From Actinomycetes bacterium (GTDB lineage Bacteria > Actinomycetota > Acidimicrobiia > Acidimicrobiales > RAAP-2): a stretch of DNA of 9,279 nt. A program made the position numbers and the translations under genes. Shown here in pieces: positions 1 through 6,550 of this stretch. Every line of letters starts with the position of its first letter. Positions within the stretch are counted from its first letter, which is position 1. The notes under the pieces are model-generated. The model saw only the letters and a program-made list of their open reading frames with translations, did no database searches and had not been told where the DNA came from. Location: assembly GCA_021799915.1 (NCBI GenBank), contig JAJYZN010000109.1, positions 1 to 9,279 on the forward strand, given 5' to 3'.

Positions 1-1
1 T

Positions 2-682
2 GCCGGTACGAACGACACCCGCCACTCGATCGACCTGGCGGCCACGGCTGCCGATGTCGGCGTCGATGCGCTCTTGCTGGTCACCCCCTACTACAGCAGG
101 CCCTCACAGTCGGGCATCTACGAGCATTTCGCAGCGGTCGCCGGGTCGACCGGCCTCCCGGTCATGCTGTACAACATCCCCGTCCGGACTGGTCGCCTGA
201 TCTCCCGCCCGACGATCGTGCGCCTGGCGACGGAGGTGCCGAACATCGTGGCCGTGAAGGACTCCACCGGCGACGCTGCAGGTGCTGCTCGCCTCATGGC
301 CGAAGCGCCGGGAGCCCTGCAGGTCTACTGCGGCGACGACGCTCTGACTCTTCCTTTCCTGTCGGTCGGTGCCGTGGGGCTGGTCAGCGTGGCATCCCAC
401 TGGGCGGGCCGGGAGATTCGGGAGATGATCACCGCCTTCGAGTCCGGTGACGTCACCGGTGCCGCCCACTTGAACGCCCGGCTCGTGGAGTCTTACGGGT
501 TCGAGTCCTGCGACGACTTCCCCAATCCGCTGCCGGCCAAGGCGGCATGCCGGATTCAAGGGCTTGCTGTGGGCCAGTGCCGGCTTCCCCTTGGGGCGTC
601 TCCGCCCGAGCTCGAAGGCGAGGCGCGACGGGTGATCGCACGTCTGGCGGTGCCGGCCCTGCACGGTGGTGGCGGTGGCTGA
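2..682 (+). CDS. dapA: 4-hydroxy-tetrahydrodipicolinate synthase, 3' fragment
   Basis: This enzyme condenses pyruvate with aspartate semialdehyde in the cytoplasm, the first committed step of diaminopimelate/lysine synthesis. The frame is already open at base 2, so the N-terminal part of the gene lies outside the window. Family signatures are visible in order. The fragment begins AGTNDTRHSIDLA, and TPYYSRP (Tyr codons at 89 and 92) follows. Next come MLYNIPVRTG (Tyr codon at 170, matching the catalytic Tyr) and AVKDSTG (Lys codon at 257, the expected Schiff-base lysine). YCGDDALTLPFLSVGAVG and the C-terminal FPNPLPAKAACRIQGL-type segment complete the barrel and its helical end. A short Gly-rich tail (HGGGGG) closes the protein where rnj begins. 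The last 17 bases overlap the rnj start, which suggests cotranscription. The dapA-rnj pairing is conserved in actinobacteria. The related lyases NanA and KDG aldolase are less likely, given the YNIPxRTG and AVKDSTG motifs and this neighbour. Confidence 0.93.
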   Translation, partial: AGTNDTRHSIDLAATAADVGVDALLLVTPYYSRPSQSGIYEHFAAVAGSTGLPVMLYNIPVRTGRLISRPTIVRLATEVPNIVAVKDSTGDAAGAARLMAEAPGALQVYCGDDALTLPFLSVGAVGLVSVASHWAGREIREMITAFESGDVTGAAHLNARLVESYGFESCDDFPNPLPAKAACRIQGLAVGQCRLPLGASPPELEGEARRVIARLAVPALHGGGGG

Positions 683-2504
683 GGGCGCCAAGCGCCGTAA
701 ACCGAAGGCTGTCCGGGGTGATCGGCCCCGGGCCGAAGATTCGGATCCGCAAGACTCTGACGGTGTCGGTTCGACCGGCGGGCCAAGTCCCCGGTCGAAG
801 GAGGGACCCCGATCACCGGCAAGACCCCGGTCGAAGGAGGGACCCCGATCACCGGTCCGGATCGTCTTCCTCGGGGGGCTCGGTGAGATCGGCCGGAACT
901 GCGCCTGCGTCGAAGTAGACGGAAAAATTCTGGTGCTCGACTGCGGCATCATGTTCCCGGATCCCGACATGCCCGGAGTGGACCTGGTACTGCCGGATTT
1001 CTCCTACCTGAAGGAGAACGCCGACCGAGTCGTGGCCGTGGTGCTCACTCACGGTCACGAGGACCACACCGGGGGCCTGGCCTTCCTGCTACGGGACCTC
1101 GAGGTACCGATCTACGGGTCCGCGCTGTCGTTGGGACTCGCTCGGAACCGGATCGACGAAGCCGGCCTGAGCGGTCGGGCCGAGTACGTGGTCGTGGCCG
1201 ACAACGAGCGACGGAGGATCGGGCCGTGCGACGTGGAGTTCATCCCCGTGACCCACTCCGTCCCCAGCGCTTTCGCGCTGGCCTTCCACACGCCCCAGGG
1301 GGTGATCCTGCACTCGGGGGACTTCAAGCTCGACCTGGAGCCCGTCGACGGCCGGCGTACCGACCTGGCCCGTATCGGCGCCCTGGCATCCGAGCACGGC
1401 ATTCGCCTCCTCCTCGGGGACTCCACCAATGCCGAAGAACCCGGTTTCACCCCTTCGGAGAGCACGGTCGGAACCACCATGCGTCGGGTCTTCCTCGAGT
1501 CCTCCGGTCGTCGGATCGTCGTGGCGTGCTTTGCCAGCCACATCCACCGTGTGCAGCAGGTGGTCGACGCCGCGATCCACAGTGGGCGCAAAGTGGCCAC
1601 CCTCGGCCGGTCGATGGGGAAGAACGTGGAGCTGGCGAAGCGCCTGGGCGTGCTCAACGTCCCCGATGGTGTCTTGGTCGACATCGACGACATCGACTCG
1701 CTTCCCGATGGGCAGATCTGCGTGATCTCGACCGGCTCGCAGGGAGAGCCGATGTCGGCGCTGTCGCTCATGGCCACTGGGAACAACAAGCGTCTTCAGA
1801 TCGAACAGGGCGACGTCGTGGTGATCAGCGCCCATCCGATCCCCGGCAACGAGTGGTCCGTCGGCAGGGTCATCGACGAGCTGCACCGACGGGGGGCCGA
1901 AGTGATCCACTCGGGCTCCGAGAAGGTCCACGTCAGCGGTCACGCCCGGCAAGGGGAGCTTCGCACGCTTCTCTCTGTCGCCCGACCGGAGTCGTTCATC
2001 CCGGTCCACGGAGAGTACCGGCACATGGTGCACCACGCGTCCCTGGCCCGCAGCATGGGTGTGCCTGCCGACTCTGTGCTGCTGTGTGAGGACGGTGACG
2101 CCGTTCGTCTGGACGAACGTGGTCTCCACCGTGACGGTTCGGTACCGGGTGGGTACCTCTACGTGGACGGCACCGTTGGAGATGTGGGGCACGGGGTCCT
2201 TCGTGACCGCAAGGCTCTGGCCGAGGAGGGGGTGGTGATGGTCGTGGTGACCGTGGACCTCCACAAGGGCACCCTCAGCGGGAGCCCGCAGATCGCCACG
2301 AAGGGCTGGGTCCACGCCCCGGAGGCGGAAGCCCTCCTCGACGAGGCCGGGAAGGTCGTGGCCCATGCCGTGGAAGCAGCCATGGCCGACGGAGCGCGTG
2401 ACTCCGAGGTGCTCTGCCGGCACGCCCGCAAGGCACTGGGGAAGCTGGTGGGGGATCGCACCCATCGGCGCCCGATGATCGTGCCGATCGTGATGGTGGT
2501 CTGA
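666..2504 (+). CDS. rnj: Ribonuclease J (metallo-beta-lactamase/beta-CASP RNase)
   Basis: RNase J is a zinc-dependent endonuclease and 5'-3' exonuclease for mRNA decay and rRNA maturation. The metallo-beta-lactamase core begins near residue 64 with RIVFLGGLGEIGRNC. It carries the HxHxDH motif (His129, His131, Asp133, His134), His197 in THSVPSAFAL and Asp219 in HSGDFKLD. The beta-CASP part shows ACFASHIHRVQQV (about 286), GRSMGKN, STGSQGEPMSAL (about 356) and ISAHPIPGNEW. His422 and His426 in HVSGHARQGEL and His448 in PVHGEYRH follow. The end (RRPMIVPIVMVV) is the usual C-terminal domain finish. At 612 residues it is slightly longer than typical because of a basic, Pro/Ser/Arg-rich extension of about 63 residues that holds a 12-residue duplication. 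The GTG at 666 is chosen because it is the most upstream start near the dapA end. GTG 669 and 675 are alternatives, and no convincing Shine-Dalgarno precedes any of them, so coupling to dapA translation is likely. No later ATG, GTG or TTG lies between 675 and the core. Confidence 0.95.
   Translation: MVAVAEGAKRRKPKAVRGDRPRAEDSDPQDSDGVGSTGGPSPRSKEGPRSPARPRSKEGPRSPVRIVFLGGLGEIGRNCACVEVDGKILVLDCGIMFPDPDMPGVDLVLPDFSYLKENADRVVAVVLTHGHEDHTGGLAFLLRDLEVPIYGSALSLGLARNRIDEAGLSGRAEYVVVADNERRRIGPCDVEFIPVTHSVPSAFALAFHTPQGVILHSGDFKLDLEPVDGRRTDLARIGALASEHGIRLLLGDSTNAEEPGFTPSESTVGTTMRRVFLESSGRRIVVACFASHIHRVQQVVDAAIHSGRKVATLGRSMGKNVELAKRLGVLNVPDGVLVDIDDIDSLPDGQICVISTGSQGEPMSALSLMATGNNKRLQIEQGDVVVISAHPIPGNEWSVGRVIDELHRRGAEVIHSGSEKVHVSGHARQGELRTLLSVARPESFIPVHGEYRHMVHHASLARSMGVPADSVLLCEDGDAVRLDERGLHRDGSVPGGYLYVDGTVGDVGHGVLRDRKALAEEGVVMVVVTVDLHKGTLSGSPQIATKGWVHAPEAEALLDEAGKVVAHAVEAAMADGARDSEVLCRHARKALGKLVGDRTHRRPMIVPIVMVV
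784..855 (+). repeat. 36-bp tandem duplication in the rnj N-terminal extension
   Basis: Bases 784-819 and 820-855 are two adjacent 36-bp copies that differ only at the fifth base (T788 versus A824). The period is a multiple of three, so it adds 12 residues in frame: SPRSKEGPRSPA then RPRSKEGPRSPV. Each copy contains AAGGAGGG (798-805 and 834-841), a near-perfect Shine-Dalgarno match, but no ATG, GTG or TTG lies at the right distance downstream. Near identity between copies suggests a recent duplication or recurrent slippage. Confidence 0.93.
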
Positions 2505-2510
2505 GCAACT

Positions 2511-2527
2511 CCGGCCAGCGGGGCCGG
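2511..2527 (+). terminator. Small GC hairpin after rnj
   Basis: CCGGCC (2511-2516) and GGCCGG (2522-2527) form a perfect 6-bp stem with a 5-base loop, starting six bases after the rnj stop. There is no T-run, so it is weak as a classical intrinsic terminator. Together with the next hairpin it may mark the 3' end of the rnj message or act as a stability element. Confidence 0.35.
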
Positions 2528-2530
2528 CAC

Positions 2531-2548
2531 GTCCACCGTTGCGTGGAC
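2531..2548 (+). terminator. Second hairpin after rnj, covering an alternative ftsK GTG
   Basis: GTCCAC (2531-2536) and GTGGAC (2543-2548) make a perfect 6-bp stem with a 6-base loop. The right arm contains the GTG at 2543, the most upstream possible ftsK start. Burial of that codon in a stem is one reason to prefer the later GTG at 2573 or 2576. No T-run follows. Confidence 0.35.
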
Positions 2549-2557
2549 ACCGAGCGG

Positions 2558-2563
2558 TATCCT
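2558..2563 (+). promoter_or_regulatory. Probable -10 box (TATCCT) for ftsK
   Basis: TATCCT fits the TAnnnT consensus of housekeeping sigma factors. Transcription starting about seven bases past it would begin near 2570, only a few bases before GTG 2573/2576, giving a leaderless or near-leaderless mRNA. No clear -35 box is visible 16-18 bases upstream. The layout parallels that upstream of miaB, which strengthens both calls. Confidence 0.45.
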
Positions 2564-2572
2564 GGCTGTGTT

Positions 2573-5155
2573 GTGGTGACGACCCAGAGCCGACCGCCGG
2601 CAAAGCGCTCCGCGACTCGGTCGAGCTCGACGTCCGGGAAAAGGCGAGCCTCGGTGCCCAAGGGGAGGGGCTCCGCGCCTGGTGATCGCCGTCGTCGCGG
2701 CCCTGCGGGTAGGGGTTCGGAGGGTCGCAGTATCTTCGCCGACCTGAAGACGGACCTCTGGGCGATCGCTCTGCTCGCGCTCGGCATCCTTCTGGCACTG
2801 GCGACGTACGGGGCAGGCGCCGGGTCCGTGGGCCGGGGGATCGACCTGGGGCTCGGGGCGGTGGTCGGCTGGACCCGGTTCGCCCTGCCGCCGGTGCTGA
2901 TCGCAGGTGGTGCGGTCGTGGTAGCCGGGCGCCGGCGATTGGACCCGACCCGGGCTGCAGTGGGAGCGGGCGTGGGCATCGTCGCCGTGAGCGGTCTGGC
3001 CGAGTTGGCCGGCGGTTCCCCCGGGATCGGGGCGTCACTCGCCCGGCTTCGAGCGGCCGGTGGTTGGATCGGAGCTGGCGTCGGGAGGCCTTTGGAGGTG
3101 GGCCTGGGCACCGCCGGGGCGGTGGTGGTCCTTCTCGCCCTGGTGGCCGTCGGTGTGGTCTTGTGCACCGGCGTTCCCCTGGTCGAGCTCGGCCGGCGCC
3201 TCGCCGGAGCATTCCGAGCCGTGGGACGCGTCTTGGCCCGCTGGCGGTCGGGCGCCGCGGAGCGTCGGGCTGCCGGAGCGGGAACGCTCCACCAGCATGA
3301 CGTCGTCGGCGACGCGGAACCGGGCCGGGTCCCCTGGGCGAGCGATGTCGACGAAGAATTGGAACCGGCCACCGTTCCAGACGACGGTGGGCCACCTCTT
3401 GACGTGGTCCTCCCCGCAGCGGACGTGGCTATGCCCCCGGCCCCCGTACCGGATCCGCGGCCGGCTCGCCGGGGTCCAGGAGACTGGGAGTTGCCGCCGG
3501 CTGACCTCCTGAGCCGGTCTGCTCACGAGCGTCCCGACGATAGGCTCATCGACGCGGCCGGCGCCGATCTGGTGGCCGCCTTGGCCGCTCACGGGGTCGA
3601 GACGCGGCTCGTGGGACGCACGGTGGGACCCACGGTGACCCGATTCGAGCTGGAGCTGGGTCCGGGGGTGAAAGTCGCTCGGGTCACGAGCCTCTCGAAG
3701 GACATGGCCTATGCCATGGCCACGTCCGACGTACGGATCCTCGCTCCCATCCCCGGCAAGTCGGCCATCGGAGTCGAAGTCCCCAACCGCCGGCGTCAGC
3801 TGGTCTCGCTCGGGGACATCTTGGGGTCGCCCGAAGCCGCGCAAGCCCAGCATCCGCTGGAAGTCGCACTGGGCCGAGATATCGCCGGCACCCCGGTGAT
3901 GGCGAACTTGGCCGAGATGCCGCACGTCCTGATCTCCGGGGCCACCGGAGCCGGGAAGTCCTCCTGCATCAACTCGCTTCTGACGTCGATCCTCATGCGC
4001 TCCACCCCAGAGCAAGTCCAACTGATCCTCATCGATCCCAAGCGGGTCGAGCTCGGCCAGTACAACGGGCTGCCTCATCTCCTATCCCAGGTGGTCGTCG
4101 ATCCCAAGAAGGCAGCGAATGCCCTGGCGTGGGCCGTCAAGGAGATGGAACGTCGCTACGACCTGCTGGCTCGCTACGGAGCGAGGGACATCACCGGGTA
4201 CAACGAGGCGTTCGATCACGGAGCTCTCACCAGGGTCTCCACAGGGTCTATGCCGGTCGCCGCACCGGCGCCCACTTCCGTGGCCACAGCCCTGCCCTCC
4301 CTCGACCGAGCACCGAGCCCGACGACCGAGATCGACGACCCCACCGGCACCCACGACGCCGCCAGCACCCACGACCCCGCCAGCACCCACGACCCCGCCA
4401 GCACCCACGACCCCGCCAGCACCCACGACCCGGGCACCCACGACCCCGCCGGCCCCTCTGGGGGGGGAGAAGCGGATAGCGAGGCCGAGCGGCTGCCGTT
4501 CATCCTCGTCGTCGTCGACGAACTGAACGACCTCATGATGGTCGCCGCCCGGGACGTGGAGGACTCGGTGTGCCGCATTGCCCAGATGGCCCGTGCCGTG
4601 GGCATCCACCTGGTCCTGGCCACCCAGCGGCCGTCGGTCGACGTCATCACCGGGGTCATCAAGGCGAACGTGCCCAGCCGGCTGGCCTTCTCGGTGTCGT
4701 CGCTGGCCGACAGCAGGGTGATCCTGGACCAGCCCGGTGCCGAGCGGCTCGTAGGGAAGGGTGACATGCTCCTGCTCACCGCGTCCTCCAGCAACCCTGT
4801 CCGGCTCCAAGGACCGTGGGTGTCCGAGTCCGAGGTACGGGCCGTCGTCGGGCACTGGCGTCGGCAGGGGCGCACCACCGAGCCGGTGACGTCCATCGGC
4901 GAGGACGCCGAGCGGCCCGGTACCTCGGGTGACGAGCTCGACGGAGACGACCTGCTGGCCGACGCCCTTGAGCTGGTGGTTCGTAACCAACTCGGGTCCA
5001 CGTCGATGCTCCAGCGCAAGCTTCGGGTAGGATTCGCCCGGGCCGGTCGCCTCATGGACTTGCTGGAACGGCAGGGAGTGGTGGGGCCCTCGGAGGGGTC
5101 CAAGGCCCGGGCGGTCCTCATGACGCCTGAAGAGCTCGACTCCCGCCCGCGCTGA
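2573..5155 (+). CDS. ftsK: DNA translocase FtsK/SpoIIIE
   Basis: This membrane-anchored, ATP-driven DNA pump clears and aligns chromosome termini at the division septum. Numbering is from GTG 2573; the frame is open back to GTG 2543 (10 more residues). A basic Ser/Arg-rich leader precedes four membrane segments (about 62-80, 101-119, 128-146 and 177-198), then an acidic/Pro-rich linker of moderate length. The motor follows, with ETRLVGRTVGPTVTRFELELGPGVKV and Walker A GATGAGKS (456-463, Lys462). LILIDPKRVELGQYNGLPHL and Walker B ILVVVDELND (Asp649, Glu650) come next, then ATQRPSVDVITGVIKANVPSR and ILDQPGAERLVGKGDMLLL. The C-terminal gamma winged helix (about 795-852, LGSTSMLQRKLRVGFARAGRLMDLL) would read polar DNA motifs. 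Two oddities stand out. An insert of about 80 residues with ASTHDP repeats lies between Walker A and Walker B, where relatives have a short loop. Asn652 also sits where relatives normally have Ala (DELADLMM). Length is about 860, typical for the family. Confidence 0.95.
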   Translation: MVTTQSRPPAKRSATRSSSTSGKRRASVPKGRGSAPGDRRRRGPAGRGSEGRSIFADLKTDLWAIALLALGILLALATYGAGAGSVGRGIDLGLGAVVGWTRFALPPVLIAGGAVVVAGRRRLDPTRAAVGAGVGIVAVSGLAELAGGSPGIGASLARLRAAGGWIGAGVGRPLEVGLGTAGAVVVLLALVAVGVVLCTGVPLVELGRRLAGAFRAVGRVLARWRSGAAERRAAGAGTLHQHDVVGDAEPGRVPWASDVDEELEPATVPDDGGPPLDVVLPAADVAMPPAPVPDPRPARRGPGDWELPPADLLSRSAHERPDDRLIDAAGADLVAALAAHGVETRLVGRTVGPTVTRFELELGPGVKVARVTSLSKDMAYAMATSDVRILAPIPGKSAIGVEVPNRRRQLVSLGDILGSPEAAQAQHPLEVALGRDIAGTPVMANLAEMPHVLISGATGAGKSSCINSLLTSILMRSTPEQVQLILIDPKRVELGQYNGLPHLLSQVVVDPKKAANALAWAVKEMERRYDLLARYGARDITGYNEAFDHGALTRVSTGSMPVAAPAPTSVATALPSLDRAPSPTTEIDDPTGTHDAASTHDPASTHDPASTHDPASTHDPGTHDPAGPSGGGEADSEAERLPFILVVVDELNDLMMVAARDVEDSVCRIAQMARAVGIHLVLATQRPSVDVITGVIKANVPSRLAFSVSSLADSRVILDQPGAERLVGKGDMLLLTASSSNPVRLQGPWVSESEVRAVVGHWRRQGRTTEPVTSIGEDAERPGTSGDELDGDDLLADALELVVRNQLGSTSMLQRKLRVGFARAGRLMDLLERQGVVGPSEGSKARAVLMTPEELDSRPR
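4361..4432 (+). repeat. 18-bp tandem repeat encoding ASTHDP inside the ftsK motor domain
   Basis: Four 18-bp units (gccagcacccacgacccc) run without gaps at 4361-4378, 4379-4396, 4397-4414 and 4415-4432. The first three are identical and the fourth differs only in its last base. Degenerate partial units flank them (THDA just before, GTHDPAG just after), so the repetitive zone spans about 4347-4450. Each unit adds six residues in frame, so copy-number change would not shift the reading frame. Confidence 0.95.
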
Positions 5156-5163
5156 CGGGCGGG
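5142..5163 (+). terminator. GC hairpin straddling the ftsK stop codon
   Basis: CCCGCCCG (5142-5149) and CGGGCGGG (5156-5163) form a perfect 8-bp, all-GC stem. The 6-base loop contains the TGA stop of ftsK (5153-5155). It is the strongest hairpin between genes in the window. There is no T-run, but many actinobacterial terminators lack one. It could end or attenuate the ftsK message before the carboxypeptidase gene. Confidence 0.45.
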
Positions 5164-5188
5164 CGACACACAAGCACACACCCCATCG

Positions 5189-6544
5189 ATGACACGTCCG
5201 TCGCGGTTCGCACGCCTGCTCCAGAGGTCTCGGGGACCCCGGTCACGGCACCCGGCCCTCGCCGGGAGCACCCGGGACCTACGCATGGCTCACGCCCGGC
5301 GCCGCCGATTGCAGAGGAGGCGGGCGCTGGTCGCCGGCGCGGCCCTGGTCGTCGTGGGGGCGGTGGTGGCGTTGCCCACGTTCGGGGTGCTCCAGCTCAC
5401 CCGGACGCCGCCACCGGTGCCCCTGGCCTCGATCCGTCCGGACCCGACGCCCTCGGTGGCCGTACCGCCGGTGCCGCAGAACCTCCCGTGGCCGGCGAGC
5501 GGGGAGGCGGCCGTGTCCGTTCCCCTGGTCGGGTTCAGTGCCCAGTCCGGTCCCGAGCAACCGGTGCCGGTGGCCAGCATGACGAAGGTGATGACGGCGT
5601 ACGTCGTGCTCCACGACCACCCGCTGCCGGGGAACGAGAACGGTCCGAGCATCACCATCACCGCCGCGGATGCCGCCAACTACTCCACAGACATCGTGAC
5701 CGACCAGTCGAGCGTCCTGGTGACCACCGGCGAGGTGCTGTCGGAGCGCCAGATGCTGGACGCCATGCTCGTCCACTCGGCCAACAACCTGGCCTACGCG
5801 TTGGCCTGCTGGGATGCCGGCACACTCGGGAGCTTCGTGGCCAAGATGAATGCCACGGCGGCGTCGCTCGGGATGTCCCAGACCCACTTCGCCGATGCCA
5901 GCGGGTACACACCCCAGTCGGTGTCGACCGCCGCCGACCTCTTGAAGGTCACCGCGCTGGCGATGGACATACCGGTGTTCGCCGAAGCAGTGAGCATGCC
6001 CGACTACACACTTCCGGTGGCCGGAATGGTCGCCACGTACACGCCGTTACTGGCCGGTGGGACACAGGGCGTCGCCGGAGTCGTGGGTGTGAAGTCGGGG
6101 TACACGACAGCGGCCGGCGGCGGCGACATCCTGGCCTTCCGGAGCACAGTGGACGGGGAGCCAGTCGAAGCCCTGGCCGCCGTGACTTCTCAACAAGGCC
6201 CCAGCGTCCTCCTGCGGTGCGGCCAGATCGACCTCGGGCTGGCACAGGCCGCCCTGGCCGAGGTCCAGCCGGTCCAAGCGTTGCTCCGGGACCGTCAGGT
6301 GGCGACCATCTCCGCAGAAGGCTCGAGCTCTCCGGTGGTCACGACGGCACCGGCGACGCTGCTGGCGATGCCCGGTCAGACGGTCACCGAGTCGCTGGTG
6401 GTCGACCACCATCCACGGGCCGGGGCCCGGGCCGGGACGCCGGTGGGGATGGTCCTGTGCACCCTGGGCCAGCAGCAAGTGGCGGTCCAGGTGCGCTCGG
6501 TGCGACGCCTCCGGGCCCCGCCACCGACGCACGGCCTATTCTGA
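5189..6544 (+). CDS. D-alanyl-D-alanine carboxypeptidase (peptidase S11 family)
   Basis: This low-molecular-mass penicillin-binding protein removes the terminal D-Ala from peptidoglycan stem peptides outside the cytoplasmic membrane. All three active-site motifs are visible: SxxK as SMTK (Ser130 nucleophile, Lys133), SxN as SAN (197-199) and KTG as KSG (302-304). An Arg-rich stretch followed by a hydrophobic segment (about 46-70, ALVAGAALVVVGAVVALPTF) is a signal anchor, and a Pro-rich linker leads to the catalytic domain. A C-terminal region of roughly 110 residues after the catalytic core has no family motif I can name. No C-terminal amphipathic anchor is evident, so the N-terminal helix probably tethers the enzyme. 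The start is uncertain. ATG 5285 (residue 33, MAHARRRRLQ) would give a more usual short cytoplasmic tail, and the 32 residues before it are basic and uninformative. The gene ends six bases before thrB. Beta-lactamase is unlikely given the KSG box and SAN motif. Confidence 0.9.
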   Translation: MTRPSRFARLLQRSRGPRSRHPALAGSTRDLRMAHARRRRLQRRRALVAGAALVVVGAVVALPTFGVLQLTRTPPPVPLASIRPDPTPSVAVPPVPQNLPWPASGEAAVSVPLVGFSAQSGPEQPVPVASMTKVMTAYVVLHDHPLPGNENGPSITITAADAANYSTDIVTDQSSVLVTTGEVLSERQMLDAMLVHSANNLAYALACWDAGTLGSFVAKMNATAASLGMSQTHFADASGYTPQSVSTAADLLKVTALAMDIPVFAEAVSMPDYTLPVAGMVATYTPLLAGGTQGVAGVVGVKSGYTTAAGGGDILAFRSTVDGEPVEALAAVTSQQGPSVLLRCGQIDLGLAQAALAEVQPVQALLRDRQVATISAEGSSSPVVTTAPATLLAMPGQTVTESLVVDHHPRAGARAGTPVGMVLCTLGQQQVAVQVRSVRRLRAPPPTHGLF

Positions 6545-6547
6545 GGA
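6543..6547 (+). promoter_or_regulatory. Shine-Dalgarno-like GAGGA of thrB
   Basis: GAGGA overlaps the TGA stop of the preceding carboxypeptidase gene and lies three bases before GTG 6551. That spacing is shorter than usual. The overlap with the stop codon points to translation coupled to the upstream gene. Confidence 0.5.
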
Positions 6548-6550
6548 ACA

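Noticed and set aside
834..862. An alternative rnj start just upstream of the catalytic core, using the strong AAGGAGGG
   Set aside because: There is no ATG, GTG or TTG at suitable spacing. The only candidate at the core boundary is an ATC at 861-863, about 20 bases away.
1089..3395. A 768-codon open frame on the minus strand across rnj and the 5' part of ftsK
   Set aside because: Its translation is dominated by Arg, Pro, His and Gly with no recognisable domain. It lies antisense to two clearly identified genes, as expected of a shadow frame in high-GC coding DNA.
4347..4450. Regular short repeats suggestive of a CRISPR array
   Set aside because: The units are contiguous 18-mers without spacers, are in frame with ftsK and encode ASTHDP, so this is a coding tandem repeat.
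4082..5286. Two long minus-strand frames opposite the ftsK repeat (translating as VVGAGG or GSWVLA repeats)
   Set aside because: The repeats are the complement of the ASTHDP repeat, and the opposite strand encodes the conserved FtsK motor. There is no independent coding signal.
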